NCBI RefSeq assembly: GCF_963678225.1
Contig: NZ_OY782764.1
Span: 402,001 to 466,000, forward strand
DNA from: an uncultured Cohaesibacter sp.
GTDB taxonomy: Bacteria; Pseudomonadota; Alphaproteobacteria; Rhizobiales; Cohaesibacteraceae
Direction of reading: 5' to 3'
DNA: 64,000 bases
In this document: piece by piece, positions 8,760 through 19,065 of the stretch
Layout: each line of letters starts with the position of its first letter
How positions within the stretch are numbered: position 1 is the stretch's first letter
Made by a program: the position numbers and the translations under genes
The notes under the pieces: model-generated
Databases searched by the model: none
What the model saw: the letters and a program-made list of their open reading frames with translations, nothing else
Told to the model about the DNA's origin: nothing

Positions 8760-8819
8760 AATAGCCCCCGATACCGTGAAAAATCAGCAACCAAACAACC
8801 TTAAGATGTATAGACATAT

Positions 8820-8844
8820 TTAACTATGGTTAATTTGATGTTAA
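8820..8844. promoter_or_regulatory. Candidate CtrA-binding site (TTAA-N7-TTAA) in the divergent promoter
   Basis: Three TTAA words stand in series, at 8820-8823, 8830-8833 and 8841-8844, with spacings of 6 and 7 bases. The last pair, TTAA-TTTGATG-TTAA, matches the consensus of the alphaproteobacterial cell-cycle/motility regulator CtrA. It sits in the 230-base gap between two divergent signalling genes. Binding is inferred from the consensus only. Confidence 0.5.
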
Positions 8845-8989
8845 TCTTCCCCCTAAGTTTCGGATATGTCTAGATAAAACTGATCCTTTATATTGATTAT
8901 AAAAGTCTTCAGTCAATGGATCATCAGCCGAGCGCAGGGCGACCTTGCATCGAGAACCGTGTTTTTCATTCCTTGGGGGAGGATTGATC

Positions 8990-11900
8990 ATGAGTAAAGA
9001 TACTGATTCCGAACAGCTTTCGGCGCCAACGGGCCAAGAAGCGCTCGAACCAAAGGAGCGGGACGAGGCAGCCCCTTCGGAAAACACCGAAGCAAATGCA
9101 TCCGAACAAATATCGCATGCGCCTTCAGAAGAAACAGTTCCGGACGATCCGCAAAAAGAGCCCCGTCAAACAGACAATCCGATTCGCATCGTTGCGATCG
9201 GCGCGTCAGCTGGCGGATTGGAGCCGATCGAGCAGTTTTTTGATGCCTTACCCACAGACCCCAATGTGGCATTTGTCATCATTCAACACCTCTCCCCCAA
9301 CTTTCAGTCGATGATGGATCAGTTGATCGCCCGCCACACGCATATGCGCATCGTCCATGCGCAAGATCAGATGGCAATCGAACCCAACGTCATTTATCTC
9401 AATCCGCCCCGAACCGAACTCCTGATAAAGAATGGCAAACTCTCGGCAACCGCCTATCCCGACAATGATATGCTGAGCCTGCCCATCGATGCCTTTTTCA
9501 CCTCTCTTGCCAAAGAGGAGGGCGAGCATGCCATCGGCATCGTCTTATCGGGAACAGGATCGGACAGTACCAGAGGCAGCTTGCAGATCGTGCAACATGG
9601 GGGCGTTGTCATCGCGCAAGACCCCTCCACGGCCAAGTTTGACTCAATGCCCCGAAAGGTCATCGACACCATCAACACGGCTTATGTTGCCGATGTGAAG
9701 GACATGCCGGAAATCCTCGCCGCGGTGATCAGTGGCTCAGAGGTTCCCCGCCCGGAACCGGAAGCCATAGATGCGGACAATCCTGAATCACGCATTCTGG
9801 CCATCTTGCAAAAATCCTACGGTACGGATTTCACCTTCTACAAGAACGCCACTATCCATCGCAGAATTCAGCGCCGCGCTTTGCTCAAGCGCGAGGCCAG
9901 CCTCGACAAATACTGCGAGAGCCTGCTGTTTGACAAAGAAGAGATGGACATTCTTTACTGCGACCTGCTGATTGGTGTCACCGAATTTTTCCGCGACAAG
10001 GAAGCCTTCGAAGCCCTCAAGTCAAAAGTTCTGCCAGAGCTCGTTGCAAATATGACGTCGGAAAGGCAAATCCGAATCTGGGTTCCCGGCTGCGCAACCG
10101 GTGAGGAGCCCTATTCCATCGCCATACTGGTGAGCGAAACCGCCAAGCGCAACGGCATCACGCCCAACCTCAAAATATTCGCAACCGACATCCATTTCAG
10201 ATCGCTCGAAATTGCGGCAGAAGGGAGCTACAACGCCGAGAGCGTTGCCCATATTCCAGAGACATTGCTCAAGACCTATTTTGATCTTGTCGACAACCGC
10301 TATCAGGTGAAGAAAAGCCTCCGGCGCAAGGTCGTCTTCTCGACACAAAATCTGCTCAAAGATCCACCCTTTACCAAGATAGATCTGATCACCTGTCGCA
10401 ATTTGCTGATTTACTTTAATGAGTTGGCCCAGCGCAAGGTGTTGTCGCTGTTCCATTTTGCCCTCAAGGAGAAAGGCCACCTCTTTCTGGGGTCAAGCGA
10501 GACCGTGGGTAATCTGGATCTAGAATTTGCCTCGGTCGACAAGAGATGGCGCATTTTCCAGAAGAAACGCAACAGCCAGATCCGCGATGCGGCCTTTTTG
10601 ATTCCCGCCTCGTCACGTTCAAAAGAGGGCGCGGAAAATGGCCTTTCCCTAAGAGAAACGCGGTCTCACAATCTAGCGGCAGCCAAAAAGGAAAGTCTCA
10701 CCCGCCAAGCCCTGTATGGCGCCTATGACAGACTGCTGGAACGGTATGCGCCGACAGGGTTCCTGATCAATGACCTTGGCGAATTGATGCATATCTTTGG
10801 CAATGCGGACAAATTCCTGCAGGTCCGCAAGGGGTTGTTCAGCAATCGCATCACGGATCTGGTGCAGGCTGATCTCAAACTCGCAATCACGTCCGGCATC
10901 GAACGCGCCATGACGACCAGCCACGAACCGGACTTCGAGCGCGCCGTCCAGATCAAGGATTCCGAAGACAATCTGACCCGCCTGACCATCAGGATTACCA
11001 AGATCCTGAATGTGGAAAGCCACAGCGTTTTCCTGCTAATCACATTGGAAGAGAGGAAATCCCCGCTTTCCGAGCGTACAATCAAAAACAGCAATGCGCC
11101 CATGCTGGAACATGAAGAGGTCTATGTCAGCCGGATTGCCGAACTGGAAAATGAGCTTCGCTCCACAGGAGAAAGCCTACAGACCACCATTGAAGAGCTG
11201 GAAACGAGCAATGAGGAACTGCAGGCAACAAACGAAGAACTGACCGCCTCCAACGAGGAACTGCAAAGCACCAACGAAGAACTGCATTCGGTCAACGAAG
11301 AGCTCTATACCGTCAGCGCCGAGCATCAGCGCAAAATTGTCGAACTGACCGAAATGACGGATGACATGGAGAATCTGCTGCGCAGCACGCAGATCGGGAC
11401 CATCTTTCTTGATGAAGAGGCAAAAATCCGTCGCTTCACACCAGCCTCGACAAAAGCCTTCAACCTGATGCCCCATGACGTAGGCCGCCCGATTGGCCAT
11501 GTCACCTGCCGCTTTGACAACACCGATTTGCTCACCCAAACGCTGGAAACAATCACCAGAGGCACCGAACATTCAAGAGAAGTCGAGTGCGACGGCGTCA
11601 TCTATCTGCTGAATATTTTGCCCTACAAGACAGAATTGGAAACCATCACCGGCGCCGTCATTACCGTGTTTGAAATTGATGAATTGAAGCGCGCGCAGGA
11701 GCGGGTGAGACAGGAACGCGAATTTTACAAGACCCTCGTCGATCTGCAGAGTGATCTCATCTGCCGCTTCAAACCTGACACAACCATAACCTACGCCAAC
11801 AGTGCCTTTCTTGCCTTTTTCAACATCACCCCAGACGCCATAAAGGGCACTCTATTCCAAAATCTGTTGAAGACGCCGCAAAAGGAAGATCTGGTCAATG

Positions 11901-13660
11901 CGATTGAAAATCTGGAACAGGATGTCCCCATTGAATGGGAGTTCGAACAAGCCGACAAGACCAGCAGATGGCTACAATGCCGCTTCAACATCCTGCGAGA
12001 CGAGCATGGAGCAATCTTCGAGATACAGGCGGTCTTGCACAATGTGACTGAGATTGTCGAACGGGAAAATCTGATCAGCGAGTTCAACCGCATAGCTGCG
12101 AACACCAATCTTGACCTCAACGACAAGATCGAACGTATTCTGACCCGCGTGTCAGAGGTTTCCCGGCTACCTGCTGCGCTGAAAATAAGCTTCGAAAATC
12201 AGCAGATCGAAGTCGACACCATTATCGGAATGAAAAAGGGCCGACTCTCAGTCGGGCAAACCTTTTCAACCCCTTGTGCGTCTTGCCATCATGCCCTGGC
12301 GTCTGACGAGGGGATACCCTATCGGGACTATTTCATCGACTGCATCGTCCGAACCACAGACATATTCCACTCCCAAGGCTATCAGACGGTCATTGGCGCA
12401 CCGACTATGAGCAATGGCGAGGCCAACGGAGCCATTCTCTTTGCCTCGAAATTCCCCATCAACAAAAGCTATCTTGAAAATTACCAGCCGATAGTCGACC
12501 GCATCGCCGACTGGATTGGCTATGAGTTGTTTCGCAGGGACCAGCAAGAGAAGCTGGAAATGCTCAACAACATGTTCATGGAAGAAGAAGAGCGCTTCCG
12601 CAAGCTCTATATGGAAACACCGGTCATTATGCATTCCCTCGACAAGGATGGCATTATCGTTGAGGCCAATGAAGAATGGCTCACAACGCTGGGCTACGAA
12701 CGCGAGGACGTCATCGGCCACCATTGGGAAGAATTCATGACGGAAGCCTCAACGCAATATGCCTATGAGGTGGTATTGCCCGAGACCACCAAGAACAAGC
12801 AGGCCGACAATGTGCCGTTCCAGATGGTTAAAAAGGACGGGGGCATCATAGATGTCGAAATGTCGACCATCATCGTCGCAGACGGCAAAGGCGTTGAGCA
12901 GACACGCACCGTGCTCGCCGATGTGTCCGACAGAGTCCGAGCGGAAAAGGAACTCGAAGCACACAATCAGGAACTCAAACTGATCAACGAGAATCTCAAC
13001 CAGTTCACTCATATCATCAGTCACGATTTGGCAGGCCCGCTTCGCGCCATCCAGCACACCGCGACATGGATCGAGGAAGATCTCGACGAAAATACCCAAA
13101 ACGAGATCCAGGAGCATATCGACCGACTAAAGGACCAGATTTCACATCTGGGCAGTCTGATCGCAGATCTGTCAGATTATTCCAAAGCCGGTTCTAATGT
13201 TCAGGAGGCCGAAGAAATCAATCTGACCGTCAATCTTCAGAGCATCTTCGATATCGTGGACGGCAGCGATGCCATCCGCTTTGAAACCAGCCTGCCACAG
13301 GAAAGCATTCACACCTACCGCGCGCCCCTGCTGCTCGTACTGCGCAACTTGATTGAAAACGCTATCAAATATCACGACAAGGACAATGGTATTGTGAAGG
13401 TCTGGCAGGAAGACCTGGGCGATGCATGGGCCTTTTCTGTCTCCGATGATGGACCGGGCATCGACCCCAAGCATCACGGCAAGATCCTGCTCCCCTTCAG
13501 GAAGCTGGAACGCAAGGACAAGGTTCCCGGAAACGGCATGGGTTTGGCATTGGTCAAGAAAGCCATTGAGTCCGTTGGCGGAACGTTGACAATCCTCTCG
13601 GATCCATCCATAGAGCCGGGGACGACATTTCGCTTTACCTGGCCCAAACAAGGAAAATAG
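8990..13660 (+). CDS. CheB-CheR-PAS-GAF-PAS histidine kinase fusion
   Basis: A 1556-residue soluble signalling protein. The start is the ATG at 8990, preceded by GGGGGAGG; a further upstream in-frame ATG at 8945 lacks such a site. After an acidic ~60-residue tail comes a CheB-like methylesterase domain (GASAGG with Ser73, His100 in IIQH, Asp192 in LSGTGSD). A CheR methyltransferase follows (about 270-530; CATGEEPYS near 367, [10 protein letters not shown] later). A long heptad-rich coil of repeated SNEELQxTNEEL units spans about 710-780. After it come PAS-type regions, a probable GAF domain, another PAS, a HisKA box [10 protein letters not shown] near 1343 and an intact ATPase ([24 protein letters not shown]). 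It lacks a CheB receiver domain. It likely links methylation-type chemistry to a kinase output; stimulus unknown. The neighbour receiver at 13678-14121 is a plausible partner. Confidence 0.9.
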   Translation: MSKDTDSEQLSAPTGQEALEPKERDEAAPSENTEANASEQISHAPSEETVPDDPQKEPRQTDNPIRIVAIGASAGGLEPIEQFFDALPTDPNVAFVIIQHLSPNFQSMMDQLIARHTHMRIVHAQDQMAIEPNVIYLNPPRTELLIKNGKLSATAYPDNDMLSLPIDAFFTSLAKEEGEHAIGIVLSGTGSDSTRGSLQIVQHGGVVIAQDPSTAKFDSMPRKVIDTINTAYVADVKDMPEILAAVISGSEVPRPEPEAIDADNPESRILAILQKSYGTDFTFYKNATIHRRIQRRALLKREASLDKYCESLLFDKEEMDILYCDLLIGVTEFFRDKEAFEALKSKVLPELVANMTSERQIRIWVPGCATGEEPYSIAILVSETAKRNGITPNLKIFATDIHFRSLEIAAEGSYNAESVAHIPETLLKTYFDLVDNRYQVKKSLRRKVVFSTQNLLKDPPFTKIDLITCRNLLIYFNELAQRKVLSLFHFALKEKGHLFLGSSETVGNLDLEFASVDKRWRIFQKKRNSQIRDAAFLIPASSRSKEGAENGLSLRETRSHNLAAAKKESLTRQALYGAYDRLLERYAPTGFLINDLGELMHIFGNADKFLQVRKGLFSNRITDLVQADLKLAITSGIERAMTTSHEPDFERAVQIKDSEDNLTRLTIRITKILNVESHSVFLLITLEERKSPLSERTIKNSNAPMLEHEEVYVSRIAELENELRSTGESLQTTIEELETSNEELQATNEELTASNEELQSTNEELHSVNEELYTVSAEHQRKIVELTEMTDDMENLLRSTQIGTIFLDEEAKIRRFTPASTKAFNLMPHDVGRPIGHVTCRFDNTDLLTQTLETITRGTEHSREVECDGVIYLLNILPYKTELETITGAVITVFEIDELKRAQERVRQEREFYKTLVDLQSDLICRFKPDTTITYANSAFLAFFNITPDAIKGTLFQNLLKTPQKEDLVNAIENLEQDVPIEWEFEQADKTSRWLQCRFNILRDEHGAIFEIQAVLHNVTEIVERENLISEFNRIAANTNLDLNDKIERILTRVSEVSRLPAALKISFENQQIEVDTIIGMKKGRLSVGQTFSTPCASCHHALASDEGIPYRDYFIDCIVRTTDIFHSQGYQTVIGAPTMSNGEANGAILFASKFPINKSYLENYQPIVDRIADWIGYELFRRDQQEKLEMLNNMFMEEEERFRKLYMETPVIMHSLDKDGIIVEANEEWLTTLGYEREDVIGHHWEEFMTEASTQYAYEVVLPETTKNKQADNVPFQMVKKDGGIIDVEMSTIIVADGKGVEQTRTVLADVSDRVRAEKELEAHNQELKLINENLNQFTHIISHDLAGPLRAIQHTATWIEEDLDENTQNEIQEHIDRLKDQISHLGSLIADLSDYSKAGSNVQEAEEINLTVNLQSIFDIVDGSDAIRFETSLPQESIHTYRAPLLLVLRNLIENAIKYHDKDNGIVKVWQEDLGDAWAFSVSDDGPGIDPKHHGKILLPFRKLERKDKVPGNGMGLALVKKAIESVGGTLTILSDPSIEPGTTFRFTWPKQGK

Positions 13661-13677
13661 CCTCCCGCAAACAGCAT

Positions 13678-14121
13678 TCAGGATGGCAAGCGGATGATCT
13701 CACAAAAATCGAACAGAAGCTGCATGGAGCGCGCCATCCTGGCAGGCTCCATTTCCTTGACGATATAGCCAGACGCAAAATGCTGATAGGCAAGATTGAC
13801 ATCTTCAGCCAGATTTGAGCTGGAGATGACAAAGATGATGCTGTCTCTCAAAGCGGCGTCAGCTCTGATTTCATCAAGAAATTCATAGCCAGACATGCCC
13901 GGCATGTTGAGATCGGACAAGATGACGAACGGTCGCTCGATCTCTCCCCTACGCAACATCTCCAGCGCCTCCGCCCCGTCGCGGGCATTGACAAGTGCGA
14001 TGTTACCACCATGCTTTGCCAGCGCACGCTTGACCAGAAAAACATCCGCCTGATCGTCTTCAACCAGCAACAGAGTCGCCTTGCTATCATCTTGTGAAGT
14101 CAATGGCTGGGTTTCTTTCAC
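13678..14121 (-). CDS. Single-domain response regulator (Rcp1-like receiver)
   Basis: A 147-residue stand-alone receiver with no output domain. It shows the acidic pair in LLLVEDDQAD, phospho-acceptor Asp70 in ILSDLNMPGMSG, a Ser/Thr switch position in FVISSS and the conserved Lys in YIVKEM. This family typically accepts phosphate from bacteriophytochrome-like or hybrid kinases. Its start overlaps the stop of the upstream kinase gene by four bases (ATGA), so the two are made together. It is convergent with, and 17 bases from, the CheB-CheR-kinase gene. Confidence 0.9.
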   Translation of the reverse strand: MKETQPLTSQDDSKATLLLVEDDQADVFLVKRALAKHGGNIALVNARDGAEALEMLRRGEIERPFVILSDLNMPGMSGYEFLDEIRADAALRDSIIFVISSSNLAEDVNLAYQHFASGYIVKEMEPARMARSMQLLFDFCEIIRLPS

Positions 14122-15338
14122 GCTTCATCTCGAGACAGACACAGGGAAACACAGGTTCCCTCACCCGGCGAGCTCTCTATCAAGACCTTGCCACCGTGGC
14201 CGTCCATAATTTTCTCAACGATCGGCAGCCCGAGTCCCGTTCCTTCCTGAGCCAACTCGGCTGAGGGTTGTACGCGTCCATAAGGTTTGCGTGCCAATTC
14301 GATCTCTTCGGGGCTCATTCCCGGTCCGTTATCCCTGACCGCTATGCAATAGCCATCCGATGTCGCAGCCAGTGACACATCAATCCGGCCATGTGCCGGG
14401 GTATATTTGATCGCATTGGACAGGAGGTTCACCAGCGCCTGGGTCATCAACGATCGGTGACAGTGCGCACAGAGTTTTTCTTGCTGCAAATGCACAGCAA
14501 GGTCTATCCCCTTGTCCGAAGCAAAGAACTGGACCAGTTCGACCGCTCTGGCGATCACCTCATCAAGATAGACATCTTCAAGCTGCTGTTTGACCGTTTC
14601 AAGCGCATTGCCATTCTGCAGCATCAGATTGTTGATGACTTCTAGCAGATGCAGACCGCCGGTATGAATTTTGGTAGCAAATTTTTGATATTCTTCAGGC
14701 ACTTGAAGATTGAGACTATTACCCAAAATCATTTCAGAATAGCCCAGTATGGCATTCAGAGGCGTGCGCAAATCATGCCCCATGGTGGCATAAAAGCGAT
14801 CCTTGGCTTCATTGGCCTTCTTGAGATTGTCTATGGTTTGTTGCAGCTGTTGTTCCAATCGATGGGTATGACGCGCGCTGCGAATGGTCGCCTCCAGCAA
14901 CACGGGCGTCAGCTGGCTTTTGTTGATGCAGTGTCGGGCCCCAGCCTTGAGCGCGATTTTCTGCACATCTTCGCCGGGCATCCCCGTCAGCAGAATGACA
15001 ACCGAATTGGAATTGATGTCCCCGATAGCATTGATCGCAGCCACCCCGGTTTCCATACCAACCCAGAAATCCACCAGTACGACATCATAATGCGTCTTTC
15101 TGGCGGCAATCACTGCATCGGAAACAGATGTCACCCAATCCAGATCCACCCTGTAGGAGTCCAGATAGAGAAGTGCCTTCTTGGTGATCAGGAAGTCGGT
15201 TTCGTCATCTTCCAGCACCAGCACGCGAAGCGTCTTTTCAAGTGGAAGTTGCTCTTCCGAGAACATATCGACAGAAGTAGCCTCACTTAATGCCTCACTC
15301 GATGGTACGCCCCCCAGATTCCATTCCTCCAAGTGCAT
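14118..15338 (-). CDS. Receiver-histidine kinase hybrid (REC-HisKA-HATPase)
   Basis: A 406-residue soluble kinase with an N-terminal receiver: acidic VLEDDETD, Asp90 in VLVDFWVG, Lys140 in CINKSQ. A short helix leads to a complete kinase core: H-box ATMGHDLRTPLNAI (His188), N-box LLSNAIKYTP, DNGPGM and GTGLGLPIVEK. Unlike the two degenerate relatives at 6812-8759, all catalytic motifs are intact. It has no membrane segment, so its input is probably phosphorylation of its own receiver by another kinase. The ATG has a GGGGG site upstream. A CtrA-like box lies 77 bases upstream of the start codon. Its last bases overlap the single-domain receiver, its likely target. Confidence 0.92.
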   Translation of the reverse strand: MHLEEWNLGGVPSSEALSEATSVDMFSEEQLPLEKTLRVLVLEDDETDFLITKKALLYLDSYRVDLDWVTSVSDAVIAARKTHYDVVLVDFWVGMETGVAAINAIGDINSNSVVILLTGMPGEDVQKIALKAGARHCINKSQLTPVLLEATIRSARHTHRLEQQLQQTIDNLKKANEAKDRFYATMGHDLRTPLNAILGYSEMILGNSLNLQVPEEYQKFATKIHTGGLHLLEVINNLMLQNGNALETVKQQLEDVYLDEVIARAVELVQFFASDKGIDLAVHLQQEKLCAHCHRSLMTQALVNLLSNAIKYTPAHGRIDVSLAATSDGYCIAVRDNGPGMSPEEIELARKPYGRVQPSAELAQEGTGLGLPIVEKIMDGHGGKVLIESSPGEGTCVSLCLSRDEA

Positions 15339-15674
15339 GGCTAACCCCCTGTCAGCAACACTGCCTTATCACCGGAAACAACAAATAAAGCCAAGTTTAG
15401 AATCAAATCAGTTATTAACAAATAATTAACATGATTATAGTTTGAAATCAAACACCTATTGAATTTCAAGAAAATCCATCGCTCCAAACTATTAAACAAC
15501 ACTGCACACAAACACTGTTTTACAAAGAAAAAGAACAAACAAATAGCACCAAATTACCCGAATATCTTCGCCTATACTTAATCATCAACAGCCAAGCCCA
15601 ACGCTCAGCCCAACAGCACTTGGATTGACCTGGCTATTTCCCTTTCCTTTCCGACAAAACGCATGAACAAATGC
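15339..15674. promoter_or_regulatory. AT-rich gap with a candidate CtrA box (15415-15429)
   Basis: The gap between the receiver-kinase operon and the tRNA terminator holds no convincing gene. At 15415-15429 the sequence is TTAA-CAAATAA-TTAA, an exact TTAA-N7-TTAA match to the CtrA consensus, placed 77-91 bases upstream of the kinase start codon. The rest is AT-rich and otherwise featureless to the eye. Confidence 0.5.
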
Positions 15675-15711
15675 AAAAAACCACCCGACCATTGAAGGTC
15701 TGAGTGGTTTT
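15675..15711 (-). terminator. Rho-independent terminator of tRNA-Leu
   Basis: Read on the minus strand, the arms AAAACCAC and GTGGTTTT pair, with an inner GACC/GGTC pairing, and the hairpin runs into a T-rich stretch (TTTTTTGC). It lies about 20 bases after the tRNA 3' end. Confidence 0.8.
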
Positions 15712-15729
15712 GATGATCCATAAAATTGA

Positions 15730-15816
15730 TGGTGCCCCTGGCCCGACTCGAACGGGCACTCCGGTGAAGGAAACGGATTTTGAATCCGTCGCGTCTACCA
15801 GTTCCGCCACAGGGGC
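15730..15816 (-). tRNA. tRNA-Leu, anticodon CAA
   Basis: An 87-nucleotide minus-strand tRNA including an encoded CCA end. The acceptor arms GCCCCTG/CAGGGGC pair. The anticodon arm reads GGATT-CAAAA-TCCG in outline, with the loop TTCAAAA giving anticodon CAA. The T arm contains GTTCGAGTC. A long variable arm follows, as expected for class II leucine tRNAs. It decodes UUG. Confidence 0.96.
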
Positions 15817-15829
15817 TATGTGAGGGCCG

Positions 15830-15857
15830 AATATAGAAGCAAAATTTGTCCCGTCAA
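15830..15857 (-). promoter_or_regulatory. Promoter of tRNA-Leu
   Basis: On the minus strand TTGACG (15857-15852), a 16-base spacer and TATATT (15835-15830) form a good housekeeping promoter. It would start transcription about 7 bases before the mature tRNA 5' end. Confidence 0.7.
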
Positions 15858-16065
15858 CTCATAACCGTCATAAATTTCTTATAGTCAACACGAATTGACA
15901 CTTGTTTCCACCTTCCGATATGAACGCGACTGGTATTAGCACGCGCAATTGCTTACTTATAACCAACACAACAAAAAGACCGAGCCGATGGGAATGAGAC
16001 CACGGGCGACCGAAAAGTCCCGTAGAATCTTCCCTTGACGCATGACAACAAGGATAAGAACTGGC

Positions 16066-16647
16066 ATGCTTCGCAAACTGTATGATTGGACGATGGGGCT
16101 GGCCAGCAGCCGACGCGCCACTTGGGCGCTGGCTGGCGTTTCCTTCGTTGAAAGCTCCGTCTTCCCCATTCCGCCCGACACACTGCTCGTACCTATGGTC
16201 ATCGCCAAGAAGGAAAAGGCATGGTTTTACGGCGCCATATGCACCGTTGCTTCGGTGATTGGTGGCCTGTTGGGCTACACCATAGGGGCATTGCTTTTCA
16301 CACAGGTGGCAGAGCCTATTCTCGCCTTCTATGGTTATGCAGACAAATTCGCGTCATTTACGGAGCGCTACAATGATTGGGGCGTCTGGATCGTATTGAT
16401 CGCAGGGCTCACCCCCTTCCCCTACAAGGTGATCACAATTGCCTCGGGCGCTACCGGTCTGTCACTGCCCGTCTTCATGGTAGCTTCCATCGTGGCGCGT
16501 GGTTTGCGCTTTTTCGTTCTGGCTGCTCTGCTCTACTGGCTAGGCCCTCCAATCCGCGATTTCATCGAAAAGCGCCTCGGCCTTGTCTTCACCATTCTCA
16601 TGCTTCTGCTCGTAGGCGGTTTCGCTGCCGTCAAATATCTCTTGTGA
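16066..16647 (+). CDS. YqaA-like DedA/VTT-family membrane protein
   Basis: A 193-residue polytopic inner-membrane protein of the SNARE-associated/VTT (DedA) family. It contains the family's SFVESSVFPIPPD segment (proline-rich re-entrant region, about residue 27) and GLTPFPYKVITIASG (about 117), the region of the conserved basic residue. Several hydrophobic helices follow. DedA-family proteins help move undecaprenyl phosphate or phospholipids across the membrane; the role of this YqaA branch is not settled. I chose the ATG at 16066 (MLRKLYDW, AAGGA upstream) over 16042, which lacks a ribosome site. Confidence 0.85.
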   Translation: MLRKLYDWTMGLASSRRATWALAGVSFVESSVFPIPPDTLLVPMVIAKKEKAWFYGAICTVASVIGGLLGYTIGALLFTQVAEPILAFYGYADKFASFTERYNDWGVWIVLIAGLTPFPYKVITIASGATGLSLPVFMVASIVARGLRFFVLAALLYWLGPPIRDFIEKRLGLVFTILMLLLVGGFAAVKYLL

Positions 16648-16756
16648 CCCAAGCTCGCCCTTGAGACGAATTGCAGCAGCCACGGCCATTGACAAAATTT
16701 GGACATGGTTGCTCTTTAGCGACATATCGTAAGATATACCTCTGAAAGATAGCCTC

Positions 16757-17341
16757 ATGAATCTGACTGCTCCTATCGGCAAATCCCAAGCACTGGCCGC
16801 CACACTTCTCGTGCTCGGCGCCCTCTTCATTTCAGCCTGTTCTTTGGGCTTTGAGCATATCGGCGGCTATCAGCCCTGCCAACTATGCTATGTCCAACGC
16901 CATGTCCACTATGCTTTGATCCCGCTAACGCTGGTCACCCTGCTCACGGTTTGGCGCAATCTGCCACCAATCGTCGTGCGCCTTGCCTTCATCATTTTGG
17001 CTGGTGTGCTGGTTTATGGAGCTGGCGTTGGCGTTTATCAAGCTGGCGCGGAATGGGAATTCTGGCTTGGGCCGAATGACTGCGCCAACACCATTCCTGT
17101 CACCAAAGACGCTTCCAACCTTCTGGCCCAGTTGAAGACCACCAAGCTGATCAGCTGCGATGTCGCCCAGTTGCGCATCCTCGGTCTGTCCTTTGGTGGC
17201 TGGAACGCAGTGCTATCTTCCATTGAGGTCATCATCGCGCTGTGCGGCGCCTTCCTTTCCAAAGATGCTTTGGCGCCTCTGTTTGCGCGCCTGCCCTTCC
17301 TTGGCAACTGGATGCAGGCAATCGTCAAGGACCGAGCCTGA
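16757..17341 (+). CDS. Disulfide bond formation protein B (DsbB-like)
   Basis: Inner-membrane thiol oxidase that re-oxidises a DsbA-type periplasmic protein and passes electrons to quinone. The 194 residues hold four hydrophobic segments. The first periplasmic loop has the redox pair Cys-Gln-Leu-Cys in QPCQLCYVQR, and the second loop has a Cys in PNDCAN and another in LISCDV, matching the CxxC plus Cys-Cys layout of DsbB. No dsbA gene is adjacent. It lies 110 bases downstream of the VTT-family gene and ends at a bidirectional hairpin. Confidence 0.9.
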   Translation: MNLTAPIGKSQALAATLLVLGALFISACSLGFEHIGGYQPCQLCYVQRHVHYALIPLTLVTLLTVWRNLPPIVVRLAFIILAGVLVYGAGVGVYQAGAEWEFWLGPNDCANTIPVTKDASNLLAQLKTTKLISCDVAQLRILGLSFGGWNAVLSSIEVIIALCGAFLSKDALAPLFARLPFLGNWMQAIVKDRA

Positions 17342-17365
17342 TTGCCTCTGCCAGCGGAAAAAATC

Positions 17366-17403
17366 AAAGGGCGTGCGGGTTACAGAACACCCTCGCGCCC
17401 TTT
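17366..17403. terminator. Bidirectional terminator between dsbB-like and alkA-like genes
   Basis: The arms AAAGGGCG and CGCCCTTT pair around a further CGGG-rich inner stem, with TTTCTTT following on the plus strand and an A/T-rich run on the minus side. The last codons of the glycosylase gene lie inside it. Confidence 0.65.
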
Positions 17404-18021
17404 CTTTATCTGCCGATAGAAGGCCCAGAACAGGTGTGCCGCCGCTCCGCGCTCCGGCGCCCAAAGCGCCTCGGCCATAGCCGCAAGCGCCTTCTCACCG
17501 GGGCGATCATCCAATCCCAGCGCTGAGGCCACCGAGACCTGAAGCGCCAAATCGCCAGCGGGGAATATATCGGCCTGCCCCAGACAAAATAGCAGATAGA
17601 CATCCGCCGTCCATGGCCCGACGCCGTGGAGAGATATAAGCGCGCGCCGGATCTCTGATGGGTCCTGCTTTGCCAACGCATCAAGATCAAACCCGCCCTT
17701 GATGACCTCAATGATCCGTTGCACCGTCTTGATCTTGGGGCGCGAGAGCGTGCAAGAACGCAAATCCTCTTCGCTAGCATCCGCTAACAGTTGAACATCG
17801 CCCCCCGGAAAACGCGTCGTGAATTTTTGCCAGATAGCGCGGGCTGACGCCACCGAAACCTGCTGGGCCAGAATGATTTGCAACAGCCCCTCCAGTCCTG
17901 CTGGCTGACGTCGCAAGGCAATCGGCTCACACTGCTCCAGAAGAGGCACAAGACGTGCATCAAGCGCAACCAGCCGCAAAAGCGATGCATCAAGATCTGC
18001 CTGACAATGCAAATAGGACAC
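17380..18021 (-). CDS. DNA-3-methyladenine glycosylase II (AlkA-like)
   Basis: Base-excision repair glycosylase of the helix-hairpin-helix-GPD superfamily, removing alkylated purines from DNA. The 213-residue protein shows the HhH in LHGVGPWTADVYL (about 140) followed by the catalytic aspartate in FPAGDLALQ (about 160). An earlier segment, LLQIILAQQVSVASA, is typical of the family's minimal catalytic core. It lacks the N-terminal domain of E. coli AlkA, as many alphaproteobacterial versions do. The start is GTG at 18019-18021, with AGGGAGAGG upstream; a TTG one codon earlier is also possible. Confidence 0.88.
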   Translation of the reverse strand: MSYLHCQADLDASLLRLVALDARLVPLLEQCEPIALRRQPAGLEGLLQIILAQQVSVASARAIWQKFTTRFPGGDVQLLADASEEDLRSCTLSRPKIKTVQRIIEVIKGGFDLDALAKQDPSEIRRALISLHGVGPWTADVYLLFCLGQADIFPAGDLALQVSVASALGLDDRPGEKALAAMAEALWAPERGAAAHLFWAFYRQIKKGREGVL

Positions 18022-18139
18022 CAAGCCCTCTCCCTATCAAAGATGGATGCTGCCCTAATGCAGCCAATATGCTGGACGAATCCCACATCTAGAGGCTATC
18101 AATGCAGCACGCAACACCAGCCGGACCCCATTTCGCCTC

Positions 18140-19033
18140 ATGCCTGCACTCTTCCGCTTTGCCCCCAGCCCGAACGGCACCCTGCATTTGGGCCATGCCC
18201 TCTCGGCTCTTCTGAATTTCGAGGCTGCAAAACAGACCGGTGGCCGTTTCCTGTTGCGCATTGAAGACATCGACACCGTACGCTGTACTGAGGACAAGAT
18301 CACGCAGATGCTTGATGATCTTGACTGGCTCGGCATCCGTTGGGAAGAACCGGTCACGCGCCAATCTGAACGGTTTGCCTTTTATGAAGCTCACCTGCAA
18401 GACCTTAAGGCGAAGGGGCTGCTTTATCCATCGCAGGCAAGCCGCAAAGACATTCAAAGGGTCGTAAATGAATGGGAGGCAACAGCCCAAAGCCCTTGGC
18501 CGCGAGACCCCGACGGCGCGGTTCACTATCCGCGCGCCCTTCTGTTTGAAAAAGAAAAGGATGGGGGCAATGCAGCCTGGCGGCTCGACATGGAGAAAGC
18601 GCTCGCTACCTATAGCCCCCCGCTATTCTGGCAAGAGACCGGCCCTCTTGCCCCCACCTATCCGCAAGCCACCCAAATAGCGGCATCCCCACAGGAGTGG
18701 GGCGACGTCATTCTGGCACGCAAGGATTGCCCGACAAGCTATCATCTCTCGGTGGTGCTTGATGACGCCGCCCAAGGCATCACCCATGTGGTGCGCGGTC
18801 AGGATCTCTATGTAGCAACAAGTCTGCACAGGCTGTTGCAAAGCCTGCTCGATCTGCCCGCCCCGCGTTATCATCATCACCGGCTGCTCACAGATATTGA
18901 GGGGCAGAAGCTGTCAAAATCGCGTCAGAGCCTCAGCCTCAGAGCATTACGCAAAGACGGCGTCACCCCGTCCCAGATCAAAAAGCTGATCCGTTGGAGC
19001 GACGCCGACCTTGAAGCCTTTACGGCTGTCTAG
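18140..19033 (+). CDS. gluQ: Glutamyl-Q tRNA(Asp) synthetase
   Basis: Paralogue of the glutamyl-tRNA synthetase catalytic domain that attaches glutamate to queuosine in tRNA-Asp. The HIGH-type motif is FAPSPNGTLHLGHA (about 7-20) and the KMSKS-type motif is GQKLSKS (about 255). The protein is 297 residues and lacks an anticodon-binding domain, as expected. Odd point: the zinc-binding cysteines usually found after LLYP (as in CxC, later C) are absent here; the segment reads LLYPSQASRKD, with no later cysteine pair. The fold may have lost the zinc. No strong ribosome site is visible. Confidence 0.9.
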   Translation: MPALFRFAPSPNGTLHLGHALSALLNFEAAKQTGGRFLLRIEDIDTVRCTEDKITQMLDDLDWLGIRWEEPVTRQSERFAFYEAHLQDLKAKGLLYPSQASRKDIQRVVNEWEATAQSPWPRDPDGAVHYPRALLFEKEKDGGNAAWRLDMEKALATYSPPLFWQETGPLAPTYPQATQIAASPQEWGDVILARKDCPTSYHLSVVLDDAAQGITHVVRGQDLYVATSLHRLLQSLLDLPAPRYHHHRLLTDIEGQKLSKSRQSLSLRALRKDGVTPSQIKKLIRWSDADLEAFTAV

Positions 19034-19065
19034 AGCCTAGCGATGGTCTAGAGAGCAGCGACGAC

